This document shows positions 56,158-64,000 of a stretch of DNA of 64,000 nt, in pieces. The DNA is from UBA1847 sp942492205 (GTDB lineage Bacteria; Pseudomonadota; Gammaproteobacteria; Steroidobacterales; Woeseiaceae), in the NCBI GenBank assembly GCA_942492205.1, contig CALODT010000001.1, positions 1,116,001-1,180,000 of the forward strand, in the 5' to 3' direction. The position numbers and the translations under genes were made by a program. Within the stretch, counting starts at the first letter, position 1; the number at the start of each line of letters is the position of its first letter. The notes under the pieces were generated by a model. That model searched no databases. It worked only from the letters and a program-made list of their open reading frames with translations, and was not told where the DNA came from.

Positions 56158-56963
56158 GAGGCCTCCCATTGAATGTCGCCGCTGGAGACAATTACCAGCG
56201 CGCCGTTTTCATGTTTCAGCATGAGCTCATCGAGCTTTGACTTGAGTTGCACGGGCAGTGTTACGCCCCAGCGGACGCTGTTCGCGTCAGCACCGCCTCG
56301 AGCCAGTGCGTCGATGACGGCCGCTGGTACTGTCACCGTTTCCATTTCGTGGTAGATATTTGGTGTCGACGCATCCCAGAAGCTGATGCGGCTATCGCTG
56401 ACGGTCATGCGCTGGGCGCGGTCCTCGGCGATGGCATAAACGCCGATGCGATTACTGGCAACCAGGCGCGTCAGCGCCGCGTCCGATTCGAAACGCAGCG
56501 TGAAACCTCGCGCCTCGCTTTCGACCGTTTGCGTAACCGGCTCCGCGGGCAGGCTCTGGTCAACTACGGGATTTGTTCGCGGAGCGGGCTGTTCTTTCGG
56601 CAGCGATGCGGCAGTCTCGACTCGCGGCGCATATTTCGGAACCCACTTGGGTCGCGTCAGCGCGACCTGCGCATCGATCGGTTTCTGAACAGCTGCAGTC
56701 ACTTGCGGTTCTGTCACCTGCACCGCTGCGACTTTCTGTTCTTCGACAACAGGCTCTGCCAGTGCTGTCGGCCCGACGGCCTGCTCCGGATCGGCCGGTT
56801 CCACCGGGTTTAGCGGAATGCTCTGCACCAGTGCAAAAATTGCAACGAGGCAAAGCGAGAGAATTGCCATGAAGCGCATGATGTCGGTCTGCAGGTCAGC
56901 GGCACCGCCGGCATCCATGTCGGCTGAGCGATTCAGCGGGTAGGCCAGCGGGGAACGGGTCAT
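56154..56963 (-). CDS. Divergent ExbD-like protein with long periplasmic region
   Basis: The 269-residue protein has a short N-terminus, then DLQTDIMRFMAILSLCLVAI, in which Asp27 stands where ExbD/TolR place the essential Asp at the start of the TM. The TM (about 28-50) is followed by a long Pro/Val/Ala/Gln-rich linker. A compact C-terminal domain contains GVYAIAEDRAQRMTVSDSRI and VRWGVTLPVQLKSKLDELML. It is much longer than usual ExbD. It overlaps the channel gene upstream by four bases, as ExbB/ExbD pairs commonly do. Confidence 0.72.
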   Translation of the reverse strand: MTRSPLAYPLNRSADMDAGGAADLQTDIMRFMAILSLCLVAIFALVQSIPLNPVEPADPEQAVGPTALAEPVVEEQKVAAVQVTEPQVTAAVQKPIDAQVALTRPKWVPKYAPRVETAASLPKEQPAPRTNPVVDQSLPAEPVTQTVESEARGFTLRFESDAALTRLVASNRIGVYAIAEDRAQRMTVSDSRISFWDASTPNIYHEMETVTVPAAVIDALARGGADANSVRWGVTLPVQLKSKLDELMLKHENGALVIVSSGDIQWEAS

Positions 56964-57616
56964 GACTGCGCCTCGGCGACGTCAGGGTCGCGGGGTTCGC
57001 CGCGAAGGTGCTGCTCGATTCGTTGCAGGCTTGCGCGCATCTGCGAGGTGTCGGCACGCGCCGCCGCGTCGTACTGTTGCTGCAGGCGGGTGCCGAGCGT
57101 AACCGTCTTGTAAACGCGCATGACGTAGCCGCCGACACCTCCGAAGATGGTCGTCGACAGCGCAAGCAGAATGCCGCCGTCCACGAGTCGCTCGAGCATG
57201 GCGAATGCCCCTTGCTGAAGCGCCATATCCCGGTCACCCAGCGCGAAGATCAGTGCACTGCGCATGCCGATGGCTGTCCAGATGACGCCGGCGCCAAAAA
57301 ACAGCGTGGTCCAGATGTCGGTCAGGTGATCCAGCTGCACGATCTCGTTGATGGCACGTTCTCTATCCAGCGCATTGCGCAGCCGCCCGAGCGTCACGAA
57401 ATAGGCGAGTAGCAGGGCTGCAAATACCGGAATCGACGAGCCCAGGTTCATGTAGGCCCAGTGCAGCCAGTCACCTGGACTGCTGATGGCTGTGTCGTTG
57501 AAAAAAATAATGCCGTTGCGGCCCAACAGGTACAGGATCGCGGAAGCGCCGATCAGGGTTCCCAGGGCACCTGCAGCCAGGCCCTTCAGGAAAACGAGGC
57601 TAGGATACTTCGGCAT
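56960..57616 (-). CDS. Divergent ExbB/MotA-like channel protein
   Basis: The 218-residue protein has four hydrophobic segments (about residues 8-30, 56-80, 98-125 and 145-168) with a long basic C-terminal tail. The last two contain WTTLFFGAGVIWTAIGMRSA and GGILLALSTTIFGGVGGYVM, resembling the channel helices of the MotA/TolQ/ExbB family, including paired Thr. Identification is by pattern and by the ExbD-like gene that overlaps it. Weak Shine-Dalgarno. Confidence 0.7.
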   Translation of the reverse strand: MPKYPSLVFLKGLAAGALGTLIGASAILYLLGRNGIIFFNDTAISSPGDWLHWAYMNLGSSIPVFAALLLAYFVTLGRLRNALDRERAINEIVQLDHLTDIWTTLFFGAGVIWTAIGMRSALIFALGDRDMALQQGAFAMLERLVDGGILLALSTTIFGGVGGYVMRVYKTVTLGTRLQQQYDAAARADTSQMRASLQRIEQHLRGEPRDPDVAEAQS

Positions 57617-57625
57617 CGGGGCTCG

Positions 57626-58177
57626 CTAGCGTGCGGCCGAGCACGCTGTGCAGGTTGCCTCGAGCACCAGTTCTACCTCCTGGTACAGTCGATCGGCCCG
57701 ATAGTAGCCGTCATTGTCGAGGCTGACCTTCATCAGACCGCGTTCTTTTTCGGCCAGTTCGCGCTCCATATCGAACAGCACTTTCTGCTTGTTCGGACAG
57801 GTATGCGAGCAATTATTGTAGTCGCCCTTGAGGGACATGAACTTCACGTTGAAGAAGCGATTGTAGTAGTCCTCGGCCTGCCGCTTGCTGAGCAGACCCT
57901 TGTCGCTGGACCACACGAGAAACTCGCTGAATTCACGTTTGTTCTCGGGTTTCGGATCGCCTTCGGCAATCGATATCAGGTCGTCGTAGTAGCGATCGAA
58001 ATGCGCGTGGCAGCCTTGCATCAACGATGCCTGCGCGGTGCCTATTGCGCTACTCAGGTTCTTCGATTGCGGGCTTGCACAGACCGGCGCATTCGATGCG
58101 CAGGATGCAAGTACGAGGCAGCTGGCAAGCAGTCCTGCGAAGGCGAGTATCGGGTTTGCGTTGGCGTTTCTTTTCAC
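57626..58177 (-). CDS. Lipoprotein of unknown function
   Basis: A GTG start with AGGAG seven bases upstream gives 183 residues. The signal ends in the lipobox LASC at about residue 26. The mature part has many cysteines (QGCHAHFD, YNNCSHTCPNKQ, EATCTACSAAR) and a helical region with EREKG-like charge patterns. I recognise no family. Nine bases separate its stop from the channel gene. Confidence 0.72.
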   Translation of the reverse strand: MKRNANANPILAFAGLLASCLVLASCASNAPVCASPQSKNLSSAIGTAQASLMQGCHAHFDRYYDDLISIAEGDPKPENKREFSEFLVWSSDKGLLSKRQAEDYYNRFFNVKFMSLKGDYNNCSHTCPNKQKVLFDMERELAEKERGLMKVSLDNDGYYRADRLYQEVELVLEATCTACSAAR

Positions 58178-58200
58178 GAAATTTCTCCTGGCGGCATTAC

Positions 58201-59016
58201 TTACTTTTCCAGCGGGCTACGATAGGCCTGTTCGACGCTGCCCGGGGGAGGGCCAGCGACCAGGGCCTGGCTTTCCTCGTCACCGAACAGGATCGACTTG
58301 ACGCCGCCGACGACTTCGATCATTTCGGGCGTGATAATGCCGAACGACTGATTCAGTTGTTCCATGAGGGTTGCACGCGCGATTTCCTGCCGCGTCCGCT
58401 GGATAAGGAGGCTGGTTTCTTCCATATCGAGATAGATGTCCGACGCCAGTACCGCAAGCGACTGGTCACCTTTGGCGCCGGACGTAGCGACCAGTTGATA
58501 GTATTGTTTGAAGCGTTCGCTCAGACGCATTCCGGAGCGGCCACGCATCGTTGGCGCTGCTTTGGCATCAGCACTGCCCGCCTTGTTGCCGATCAGCGTT
58601 TCCTGCAACAACCAGGGCGTCATTTTCCTGCCAAGCTCGTTGCGCAGGCCTTTCTCGAGGCTCTGCCGGGTGTTGTTCACGGTATGCTCCATGTCCGGCA
58701 GGCGTTCATCCATGATCGTCAGCATTTCGAGGTAACTGGCGCCGATCTGGCGAGCCAGCCGTTGACAGCCGGCGTCGTTTTCCGCGCCGTCACACTTGCT
58801 TTCGTGGTACAGCGCCTGCTGCTGATCGAGACGGCCGATGACTTCCTGCAATCCGGTTTCCATGTCGCGGGCGACATTGCCGGTCTGCCGCAGGTCCTCG
58901 ACCACCGTGGTCGGGAACAAGCGGATGGTCGGTGTGTTGGCAGCGGCAAGGTCACTGGTGAAGACGGCCAACATGGCGGGCAGTGCAGTAAGAAAGACTC
59001 GGGTGGTCATGCGCAT
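58201..59016 (-). CDS. Exported helical protein of unknown function
   Basis: This 271-residue protein leads the envelope operon. It has a signal peptide ending near LAA/ANT and a long mostly helical body: VARDMETGLQEVIGRLDQQQ, MDERLPDMEHTVNNTRQSLE and DMEETSLLIQRTRQEIARAT. A Cys pair occurs in ESKCDGAENDAGCQRLA. No domain is recognisable. GAGGA precedes the start by about eight bases. Its likely role is a periplasmic component of the ExbB/ExbD-like machine. Confidence 0.72.
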   Translation of the reverse strand: MRMTTRVFLTALPAMLAVFTSDLAAANTPTIRLFPTTVVEDLRQTGNVARDMETGLQEVIGRLDQQQALYHESKCDGAENDAGCQRLARQIGASYLEMLTIMDERLPDMEHTVNNTRQSLEKGLRNELGRKMTPWLLQETLIGNKAGSADAKAAPTMRGRSGMRLSERFKQYYQLVATSGAKGDQSLAVLASDIYLDMEETSLLIQRTRQEIARATLMEQLNQSFGIITPEMIEVVGGVKSILFGDEESQALVAGPPPGSVEQAYRSPLEK

Positions 59017-59179
59017 ATCGCAGTCCTCGCGGCAAGGTGCTGGTTTGGGCGTTGTTGACTTAAGCTACCGGCCGGTCAATGAATGCAACCTGAACGCTGC
59101 CTTTAGCGCGCTTTCGTGAACGGCGTCACGCTATGAATGGAGCGCCTGCTCAACATCCGTACATTTCCCTATTGCACAT

Positions 59180-59198
59180 CGGAATGCGAATCATTATC
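59180..59198 (+). promoter_or_regulatory. Fur box upstream of feoAB
   Basis: The 19-base window matches 14 positions of the Fur consensus, with a perfect AATCATTATC right half (59189-59198). It lies 52 bases before the feoA start, consistent with iron-dependent repression. Confidence 0.7.
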
Positions 59199-59250
59199 AT
59201 TTCAGCCATTGTCAGGGAACTGACGAAAAACCGAATATTAATAGGAAGTT

Positions 59251-59502
59251 ATGGCAACCAACGGTAATACGCTCGCCACGCTCGAACGCGGTCAGAGGGG
59301 TGTCATCGAGTTCGTTGACGCGGTGGATCCGCAGGTGCAACGCCTGATGGTACTGGGCCTCGTGGAAGGCGCCGAGGTGGAGCACGCGAGTTCTGCAATC
59401 GGCGGCGATCCGATGGAGTTTCGGCTGTTCGGTTGCGGCATTTCTCTGCGCCAGGAACACGCAAAGTATTTCAAAGTTTCACCTGTAGCGGCTGGTGACT
59501 AA
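59251..59502 (+). CDS. feoA: Ferrous iron transport protein A
   Basis: The 83-residue protein has the SH3-like FeoA fold features LATLERGQRGVIEFVDA, LMVLGLVEGAEVE and MEFRLFGCGISLRQE. FeoA assists FeoB in ferrous iron uptake. It has a GGAAG site before the ATG and overlaps feoB by eight bases. A Fur box lies upstream. FeoC is absent. Confidence 0.94.
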   Translation: MATNGNTLATLERGQRGVIEFVDAVDPQVQRLMVLGLVEGAEVEHASSAIGGDPMEFRLFGCGISLRQEHAKYFKVSPVAAGD

Positions 59503-61693
59503 GCGCTCCGAAATCCGAATCCCTGTCAATGAGATCAACGTTGCCGGACACATCGATGCCAGCATCGCGGTCGTTGGCAATCCCAATTCCGGAAAGAGCA
59601 CGCTATTCAACCGCCTGACCGGGTTGAAGCAACGCATTGGTAACTACCCGGGCGTGACGGTGGAACGACACATCGGCACGCTGAAGGTCGATGCCGTGTC
59701 GCTCGAGCTTGTCGATCTTCCCGGAACACACTCGCTCAGCGCACATTCCCTCGAAGAACATATTGCCGTCGACGTGATTTTCGGGCGCATGCCCGGGACC
59801 AGGAAACCGGACGGCATTCTGGCGGTCCTCGATGCCACCAATCTCTACCAGGGCCTGTTTCTGCTGCAGCAATTGCTCGAACTGAAAATGCCGACCGTGG
59901 TCGCATTGACGATGACAGATGCTGCGGAAAAGAGCGGCATCGACATCGATCGAAAGCGGCTCAGTGAAAAGCTGGGTGGTGTGGCTATCTATCCGGTCGT
60001 CGCGACCACCGGCGCGGGACTCGCCGAGTTGCGCCAGGCGATTGTCTCGATGGTCTCGTCGCCCGATTTTCCGATACACGAGCGGGTCGTTGTCTGGCCG
60101 GAGCTCGCCGAGGTTGCCAGCGAGTTGGCGGAAGATGCGAAAGAGCCGATACGGTTTGCAGAGCTGGAACGGCTGTTGATCGATGGGGCAACGCCCGCCA
60201 ATCAATCTTTCCTCGACAAGCTGAGCAGCGCTACGCAACAGACGCTGGAACAGTCGCGGGATTCGTTGTTCGGTATTGAGCCGCCGATCGCGAAAGATGC
60301 CCGCATTCGCTACGCCTGGGTCCGCGAGGTCCTCAAGGACGTGCAGCGTTCGGCGCCGCCTTTCTATTCGTGGCGAACTCGAATTACGACGTTTCTCAAC
60401 CAGCCGATTCCCGGGACCGTAGGCCTGTTCGTTGTCATGGCCGTGGTTTTCCAGGCCGTATTCGCCTGGGCGACACCGCTGATGGATCTCATCGACGGTG
60501 CCGCCGCTGCGCTGGGTGCGAGCGTCGTCCAGACCTTTGGCGACGGCGCGATTGCCAGCCTGATTGCCGACGGTGTCATTGCCGGCGTCGGCAGCGTCGT
60601 CATCTTCCTGCCACAGATCCTGATTCTGTTCCTGTTCATCATCCTGTTGGAGGACTCGGGCTACCTGGCGCGAGCGGCTTACCTGATGGATCGCGCCATG
60701 CGCTCCGTGGGTTTGTCCGGGCAGTCCATCATTCCGATGATTTCGAGCTTCGCCTGCGCGGTGCCGGGCATCATGGCGACACGGGTCATCCCGAATCGGC
60801 GCGATCGCATTGCGACCATCCTTGCAGCGCCTTTCATGACGTGCTCCGCCCGCTTACCGGTTTACGCTTTGTTGATTGCCGCTTTTGTTCCGCCGACACA
60901 AATCGGGTTCATGAACCTGCAGGGACTGGTGCTGTTTGGCCTCTACCTGTTCGGCATCGTTGCCGGAATCCTGACCGCGTTGTTGATTCGCAAGACGGCT
61001 TTGCGCGGCCCGAAGCCGCCCTTTGCCCTGATGCTGCCGGAGTTCAGGCGCCCGAACCTGCAAACGGTGTTCATCCAGCTGCTGGGGCGAGCGAAGGTGT
61101 TTCTGTACAGGGCCGGCACGGTGATCTTCGTCGTCGCGGTGCTGGTCTGGGCGCTGGCGTACTTCCCGCGCTCGGAAGTACTGGGTACGGAGGTCGAGCG
61201 ACAGCGCACGATTGCCGCCTATTCGCTTTCCGGCGCAGAACTCGAAGCCGAGTACGCGCGTATCGACAATGCCGCGGCAGCACGCCAGTTGGAGCAAAGC
61301 TGGCTTGGCCGGGCGGGACACTTCGTAGAGCCGGCATTCGCGCCTCTGGGTTGGGACTGGCGCGTTTCCTCGGCGGTGATTGCAGGTTTTCCCGCGCGGG
61401 AAGTCGTCATCGCGGTACTCGGCACCGTGTACGCGGTAGGCGACGATGCGGATGAGGGCACGCTGTCGGGACGCTTGAAGGCCTCGACCTGGCCCGACGG
61501 CAGACCTGTGTTTACCCTGCCTATGGTTATCGGCCTGCTGATCTTCTACGCCTGTTGCCTGCAATGTGCGGCGACCCTGGCCGTTATTCGCCGAGAAACC
61601 AATACCTGGCGCTGGCCGGTGTTCGCATGGCTCTACATGACGTCAATCGGTTATGTCGGTGCGTTGCTGGCGTTCCAGTTGGGGTCGGCCTAA
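59495..61693 (+). CDS. feoB: Ferrous iron transporter B
   Basis: The GTG start gives 732 residues. The N-terminal G domain has G1 GNPNSGKST (residues 28-36), the switch region LKQRIGNYPGVTVERH and G3 DLPGTHSL. The membrane part has the gate repeats, for example SFACAVPGIMATRVIPNRRD and GFPAREVVIAVLGTVY, and ends with YACCLQCAATLAVIRRETN. FeoB imports Fe(II) across the inner membrane. The stop overlaps the convergent aminotransferase stop by four bases. Confidence 0.95.
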   Translation: MTKRSEIRIPVNEINVAGHIDASIAVVGNPNSGKSTLFNRLTGLKQRIGNYPGVTVERHIGTLKVDAVSLELVDLPGTHSLSAHSLEEHIAVDVIFGRMPGTRKPDGILAVLDATNLYQGLFLLQQLLELKMPTVVALTMTDAAEKSGIDIDRKRLSEKLGGVAIYPVVATTGAGLAELRQAIVSMVSSPDFPIHERVVVWPELAEVASELAEDAKEPIRFAELERLLIDGATPANQSFLDKLSSATQQTLEQSRDSLFGIEPPIAKDARIRYAWVREVLKDVQRSAPPFYSWRTRITTFLNQPIPGTVGLFVVMAVVFQAVFAWATPLMDLIDGAAAALGASVVQTFGDGAIASLIADGVIAGVGSVVIFLPQILILFLFIILLEDSGYLARAAYLMDRAMRSVGLSGQSIIPMISSFACAVPGIMATRVIPNRRDRIATILAAPFMTCSARLPVYALLIAAFVPPTQIGFMNLQGLVLFGLYLFGIVAGILTALLIRKTALRGPKPPFALMLPEFRRPNLQTVFIQLLGRAKVFLYRAGTVIFVVAVLVWALAYFPRSEVLGTEVERQRTIAAYSLSGAELEAEYARIDNAAAARQLEQSWLGRAGHFVEPAFAPLGWDWRVSSAVIAGFPAREVVIAVLGTVYAVGDDADEGTLSGRLKASTWPDGRPVFTLPMVIGLLIFYACCLQCAATLAVIRRETNTWRWPVFAWLYMTSIGYVGALLAFQLGSA

Positions 61694-62853
61694 AGGGCGC
61701 AGAGGCGGCTCGCTGCTTCTTCCAGGGTTGCATCGTCTTTCGCGAAGCAGAAACGCAGCTGCGATCCGGTGAAGGGTGTCTCACAGAAAACGGACAGCGG
61801 TATCGAGGCAACGCCGATTTCCTGCGTCCAGCGCTTGGCGAGCGACAGGTCCTGCTCGTCGCTGATCTCCCGATAGTCGAGTAGCTGGAAGAAGGTACTC
61901 TGCGCGGGCTTGAATCGCAGCCGCGAGTTCTCCAGCAGATGGCAAAACCGGTCGCGCTTCGCCTCATAGAAAGCGGAGAGCTGGTCGCAAAATTCGGGCT
62001 CGCTCTGCAGGAAGTCGGCAACGCCGTACTGCATCGGCGTGCTAACCGAAAAGATCGTGAACTGATGCACCTTGCGAAACTCCGCGGACAATGCGGCGGG
62101 TGCGGCGCAGTAGCCGAGTTTCCAGCCCGTCGCGTGTAAGGTTTTGCCAAACGAAGTGATGACGAGGCTGCGTTCCCAGAGCTCATCGTGACTGAGAAGG
62201 CTGTGGTGATCGTCGCCGTCGAAAACGATGTGCTCATAGACTTCGTCGGACAGCAACAGACAGTCCGTTTCGCGCACTAGCTCGGCGAGCTGGTCGAGAT
62301 CCCCTGTCGACAGGATTGCACCGGTCGGATTGTGCGGAAAGTTCGTGATGATCAGTCTCGTCCTTGCGTTCAGCGTGTCGGCAAGTCGTTGCCAGTCGAT
62401 GCTGAAGTCCTGTCCATTTTCTGAAAGCGACAGCGGTACGTGACGGGTTACACCGCCGGCCAGGGTCACTGCGGGTTCGTAGGCGTCATAGGCCGGGTCC
62501 AGCACGATGACCTCGTCACCAGCGTGCACGACCGCCTGGATGGCGCTGAACAGTCCCTCCGTCGCTCCGGCGCAGACGGTTATCTCCGTGTCGATATCGA
62601 GATTCCTGGCCTGCAGTCGCAACGTCTTTTCAGCAATGGCGGTGCGTAGTTGCCGAATGCCCGGCATCGGCGCGTATTGGTTCGCGCCATGATTCAGGTG
62701 ATAGCTGATGCGATCCGTGAGGGCCTCGGGCGGTTCGAAGCTCGGAAAACCCTGTGCCAGGTTAATGGCGCCGGAATCATGGGCAAGTTGGCTCATGACC
62801 GTGAAAATGGTGGTACCGATATCCGGGAGCTTGCTGGTGAGTTGCCCTCTCAT
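61690..62853 (-). CDS. PLP aminotransferase, methionine aminotransferase (YbdL) type
   Basis: The 387-residue protein begins LPDIGTTIFTVMSQLAHDSG and AINLAQGFPSFEPPEALTD, typical of YbdL and KAT-like enzymes. The PLP Lys is in ITSFGKTLHATGWKLGY, and YDAYEPAV plus NFPHNPTGA complete the fold type I signature. Such enzymes prefer methionine and aromatic amino acids. It converges on feoB with a four-base overlap. It is followed 11 bases before the next minus-strand gene, whose product is unrelated. Confidence 0.9.
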   Translation of the reverse strand: MRGQLTSKLPDIGTTIFTVMSQLAHDSGAINLAQGFPSFEPPEALTDRISYHLNHGANQYAPMPGIRQLRTAIAEKTLRLQARNLDIDTEITVCAGATEGLFSAIQAVVHAGDEVIVLDPAYDAYEPAVTLAGGVTRHVPLSLSENGQDFSIDWQRLADTLNARTRLIITNFPHNPTGAILSTGDLDQLAELVRETDCLLLSDEVYEHIVFDGDDHHSLLSHDELWERSLVITSFGKTLHATGWKLGYCAAPAALSAEFRKVHQFTIFSVSTPMQYGVADFLQSEPEFCDQLSAFYEAKRDRFCHLLENSRLRFKPAQSTFFQLLDYREISDEQDLSLAKRWTQEIGVASIPLSVFCETPFTGSQLRFCFAKDDATLEEAASRLCAL

Positions 62854-62864
62854 GTTGACCGAGT

Positions 62865-64000
62865 CTATTCGATACGGACCCGCAGCGTAACAATGAAACT
62901 CGGATAACTGCCGCCGGATGCCGCGCTCAATGCGCCTGTCGGCGCGACCCGTATTCCGGTCACCGCGGCATCGAAGCCATCGGCATCCGGAGTTGGAACG
63001 TAGCTGTATGGCGGGCCGCCGCCAGCTTGGTTGCTGAAAGTGACGTCCGTCGCGAAATTGTAGCCAAGGCCGCTGGGTGTGGGACCGTCAGTGAAGGCAA
63101 CCGGGTCGCCAGCGCCGGTGTCGACAAACAAGGCGGTTTCCGCGGGCAAGGGATCTGTGATGACCAGCGAGTCCGCATCCACGGGTCCGGGACCCAGGTT
63201 CTGCACCGTGATTGTGTACTGCACGGAAGCGCCAGGTATCGCCTTCGGATCGGAAACGCCGTTGATCGGGTCTGACAAAGTCTGCGCGGACTTGCTGATC
63301 TGCAGCATCGGGACCGGTACCTGGTCGAAACAGACGTCATCGACATGCCAGAAATCCCAGATTGCTCCGGAGCCTGCAGTCATGCGGAAACGCAGACGAA
63401 AACCGCTGTGCCGTCCAGCTGCTGGAAGATTGTAGCTGCGCACGAACGCCTGACCGGGTATGCCGCTGCCTGCGAATGTCTCCAGCGCAACCCAGCTACC
63501 GCCATTATCAAGGTATTCGATCACGAGATTCTCACCGTTGTCCGGGTCTTCGCTGAAAAAATCGTCGCCTCGGCGAACCCACAAGGTCAGGTCGGAAAAC
63601 GCGGTATCGCTCGTGTCGATTGCGTTGGAAGTAACCGAGACGACACCGCCGTTAAGGTAAAGCGAACTGGATGGCGACGATGCCGTGGCGCTGCTGCTTC
63701 CCGCGAGTCCGCCTGAAGCATTTACCGACCAGTTCGCCGCAATACCGTTCTCAAAATCGTCGCAGGTGCCAACCATGAGCGGCGGCGCCGGCGCTAACTC
63801 GGTGATGCGAACGTTGTCAAAGTGCCAGTAATCAAAATCAAAGCCGCTGCCCGACGTTTGCCGCAAGCGAATCGCGAAATTGCCGTGCCTGCCGTCCGCT
63901 GGAAGATTGAACGCGTCCTGGTAAATCTGGCCCTTCGTACCGGACCCAGCATAGCTTTTGAGCGCAGCCCAGGAGTTGTCTGATCGTCGATACTCCAGCA
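62865..64000 (-). CDS. C-terminal part of a large secreted repeat protein (partial)
   Basis: The frame is open without a start to the right edge (378 codons visible), so the N-terminus lies outside. Two copies of a jelly-roll-like unit are visible, each with LEY/IEY...W, a GSGxxGQ(I/A) turn, YNLPA or FNLPADGRH, and (F/W)DFWH or FDYWHFDNVRI. A DUF11-type repeat follows, with AIPGASVQYTITVQNLGPGP and SLVITDPLPAETALFV. Such proteins are surface-exposed or secreted. Four Asp/Gly-rich loops could bind calcium. Confidence 0.78.
   Translation of the reverse strand, partial: LEYRRSDNSWAALKSYAGSGTKGQIYQDAFNLPADGRHGNFAIRLRQTSGSGFDFDYWHFDNVRITELAPAPPLMVGTCDDFENGIAANWSVNASGGLAGSSSATASSPSSSLYLNGGVVSVTSNAIDTSDTAFSDLTLWVRRGDDFFSEDPDNGENLVIEYLDNGGSWVALETFAGSGIPGQAFVRSYNLPAAGRHSGFRLRFRMTAGSGAIWDFWHVDDVCFDQVPVPMLQISKSAQTLSDPINGVSDPKAIPGASVQYTITVQNLGPGPVDADSLVITDPLPAETALFVDTGAGDPVAFTDGPTPSGLGYNFATDVTFSNQAGGGPPYSYVPTPDADGFDAAVTGIRVAPTGALSAASGGSYPSFIVTLRVRIE

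Noticed and set aside
57461..59058. Long plus-strand frames over the second envelope operon
   Set aside because: The minus strand has signal peptides, a lipobox, ribosome binding sites and overlapping genes; the plus frames have none.

Overview
The window is compact, GC-rich bacterial DNA with mostly housekeeping and catabolic content. Overlapping start/stop codons, alternative GTG/TTG starts, a GlnK-type P-II protein, FeoA/FeoB behind a Fur-like box, lipoproteins, a TonB-dependent receptor and leucine/valine-type acyl-CoA catabolism indicate a Gram-negative gammaproteobacterium. A marine/sediment relative of the Woeseiaceae or Steroidobacterales is a guess from gene content, not something the sequence proves. 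I see no rRNA, tRNA, CRISPR array, phage or insertion sequence.

Layout. 1-3387: an M48 membrane metalloprotease (cut by the left edge), lemA, and apbE diverging from lemA with overlapping 5' ends. 3703-13357: a tightly packed ten-gene locus encoding a TlpA-like thioredoxin, a coiled-coil protein, two large TPR proteins, a TPR lipoprotein, a small exported protein, an ExbB/TolQ channel, two ExbD/TolR proteins and a TonB/AgmX-like protein. It resembles the conserved core of the Myxococcus Agl-Glt envelope machinery. 13509-20305: mixed single genes (a dehydrogenase with a signal peptide, an FkbM-like methyltransferase, a histidine phosphatase, a hypoxanthine-DNA glycosylase, VOC proteins, MAPEG, P-II, a fatty acid desaturase, a LuxR regulator). 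20414-26075: isovaleryl-CoA dehydrogenase, the methylcrotonyl-CoA carboxylase carboxyltransferase subunit, an APH-type kinase, a MaoC hydratase and a crotonase. 26166-33187: a Sel1-like protein, a TetR regulator facing a fused isobutyryl-CoA mutase (icmF) across two palindromes, an OFA-type MFS transporter and a HAD hydrolase. 33388-40386: a TetR gene with a readable promoter and operator, then thiolase, FadB-like protein, crotonase, acyl-CoA dehydrogenase and a 3-hydroxyisobutyrate dehydrogenase-like protein.

40396-44293 is a thiamine acquisition operon: a TPP riboswitch directly before a TonB-dependent receptor, a YkoF/MTH1187-type thiamine-binding protein, a PnuC-family transporter and a small-molecule kinase. 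44277-50663 holds a GloB-like hydrolase and an exported amidohydrolase (minus strand), then a lipoprotein M16 protease and a fumarylacetoacetase-family protein. The 431-base gap after it contains a strong intrinsic terminator that may end a small RNA or leader upstream of a CDF metal exporter. Purine salvage follows (hpt facing a deoxynucleoside kinase).

53289-59016 (minus strand) is a second, different envelope locus: two proteins of unknown family, a lipoprotein, a divergent ExbB/MotA-like channel, a divergent ExbD-like protein with the TM-edge Asp, a large exported protein, a SPOR-like protein and a lytic transglycosylase. I regard this locus and the Agl-Glt-like locus as the best candidates for undescribed biology. 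The window ends with feoA-feoB, a YbdL-type aminotransferase, and the C-terminal part of a large secreted repeat protein cut by the right edge.
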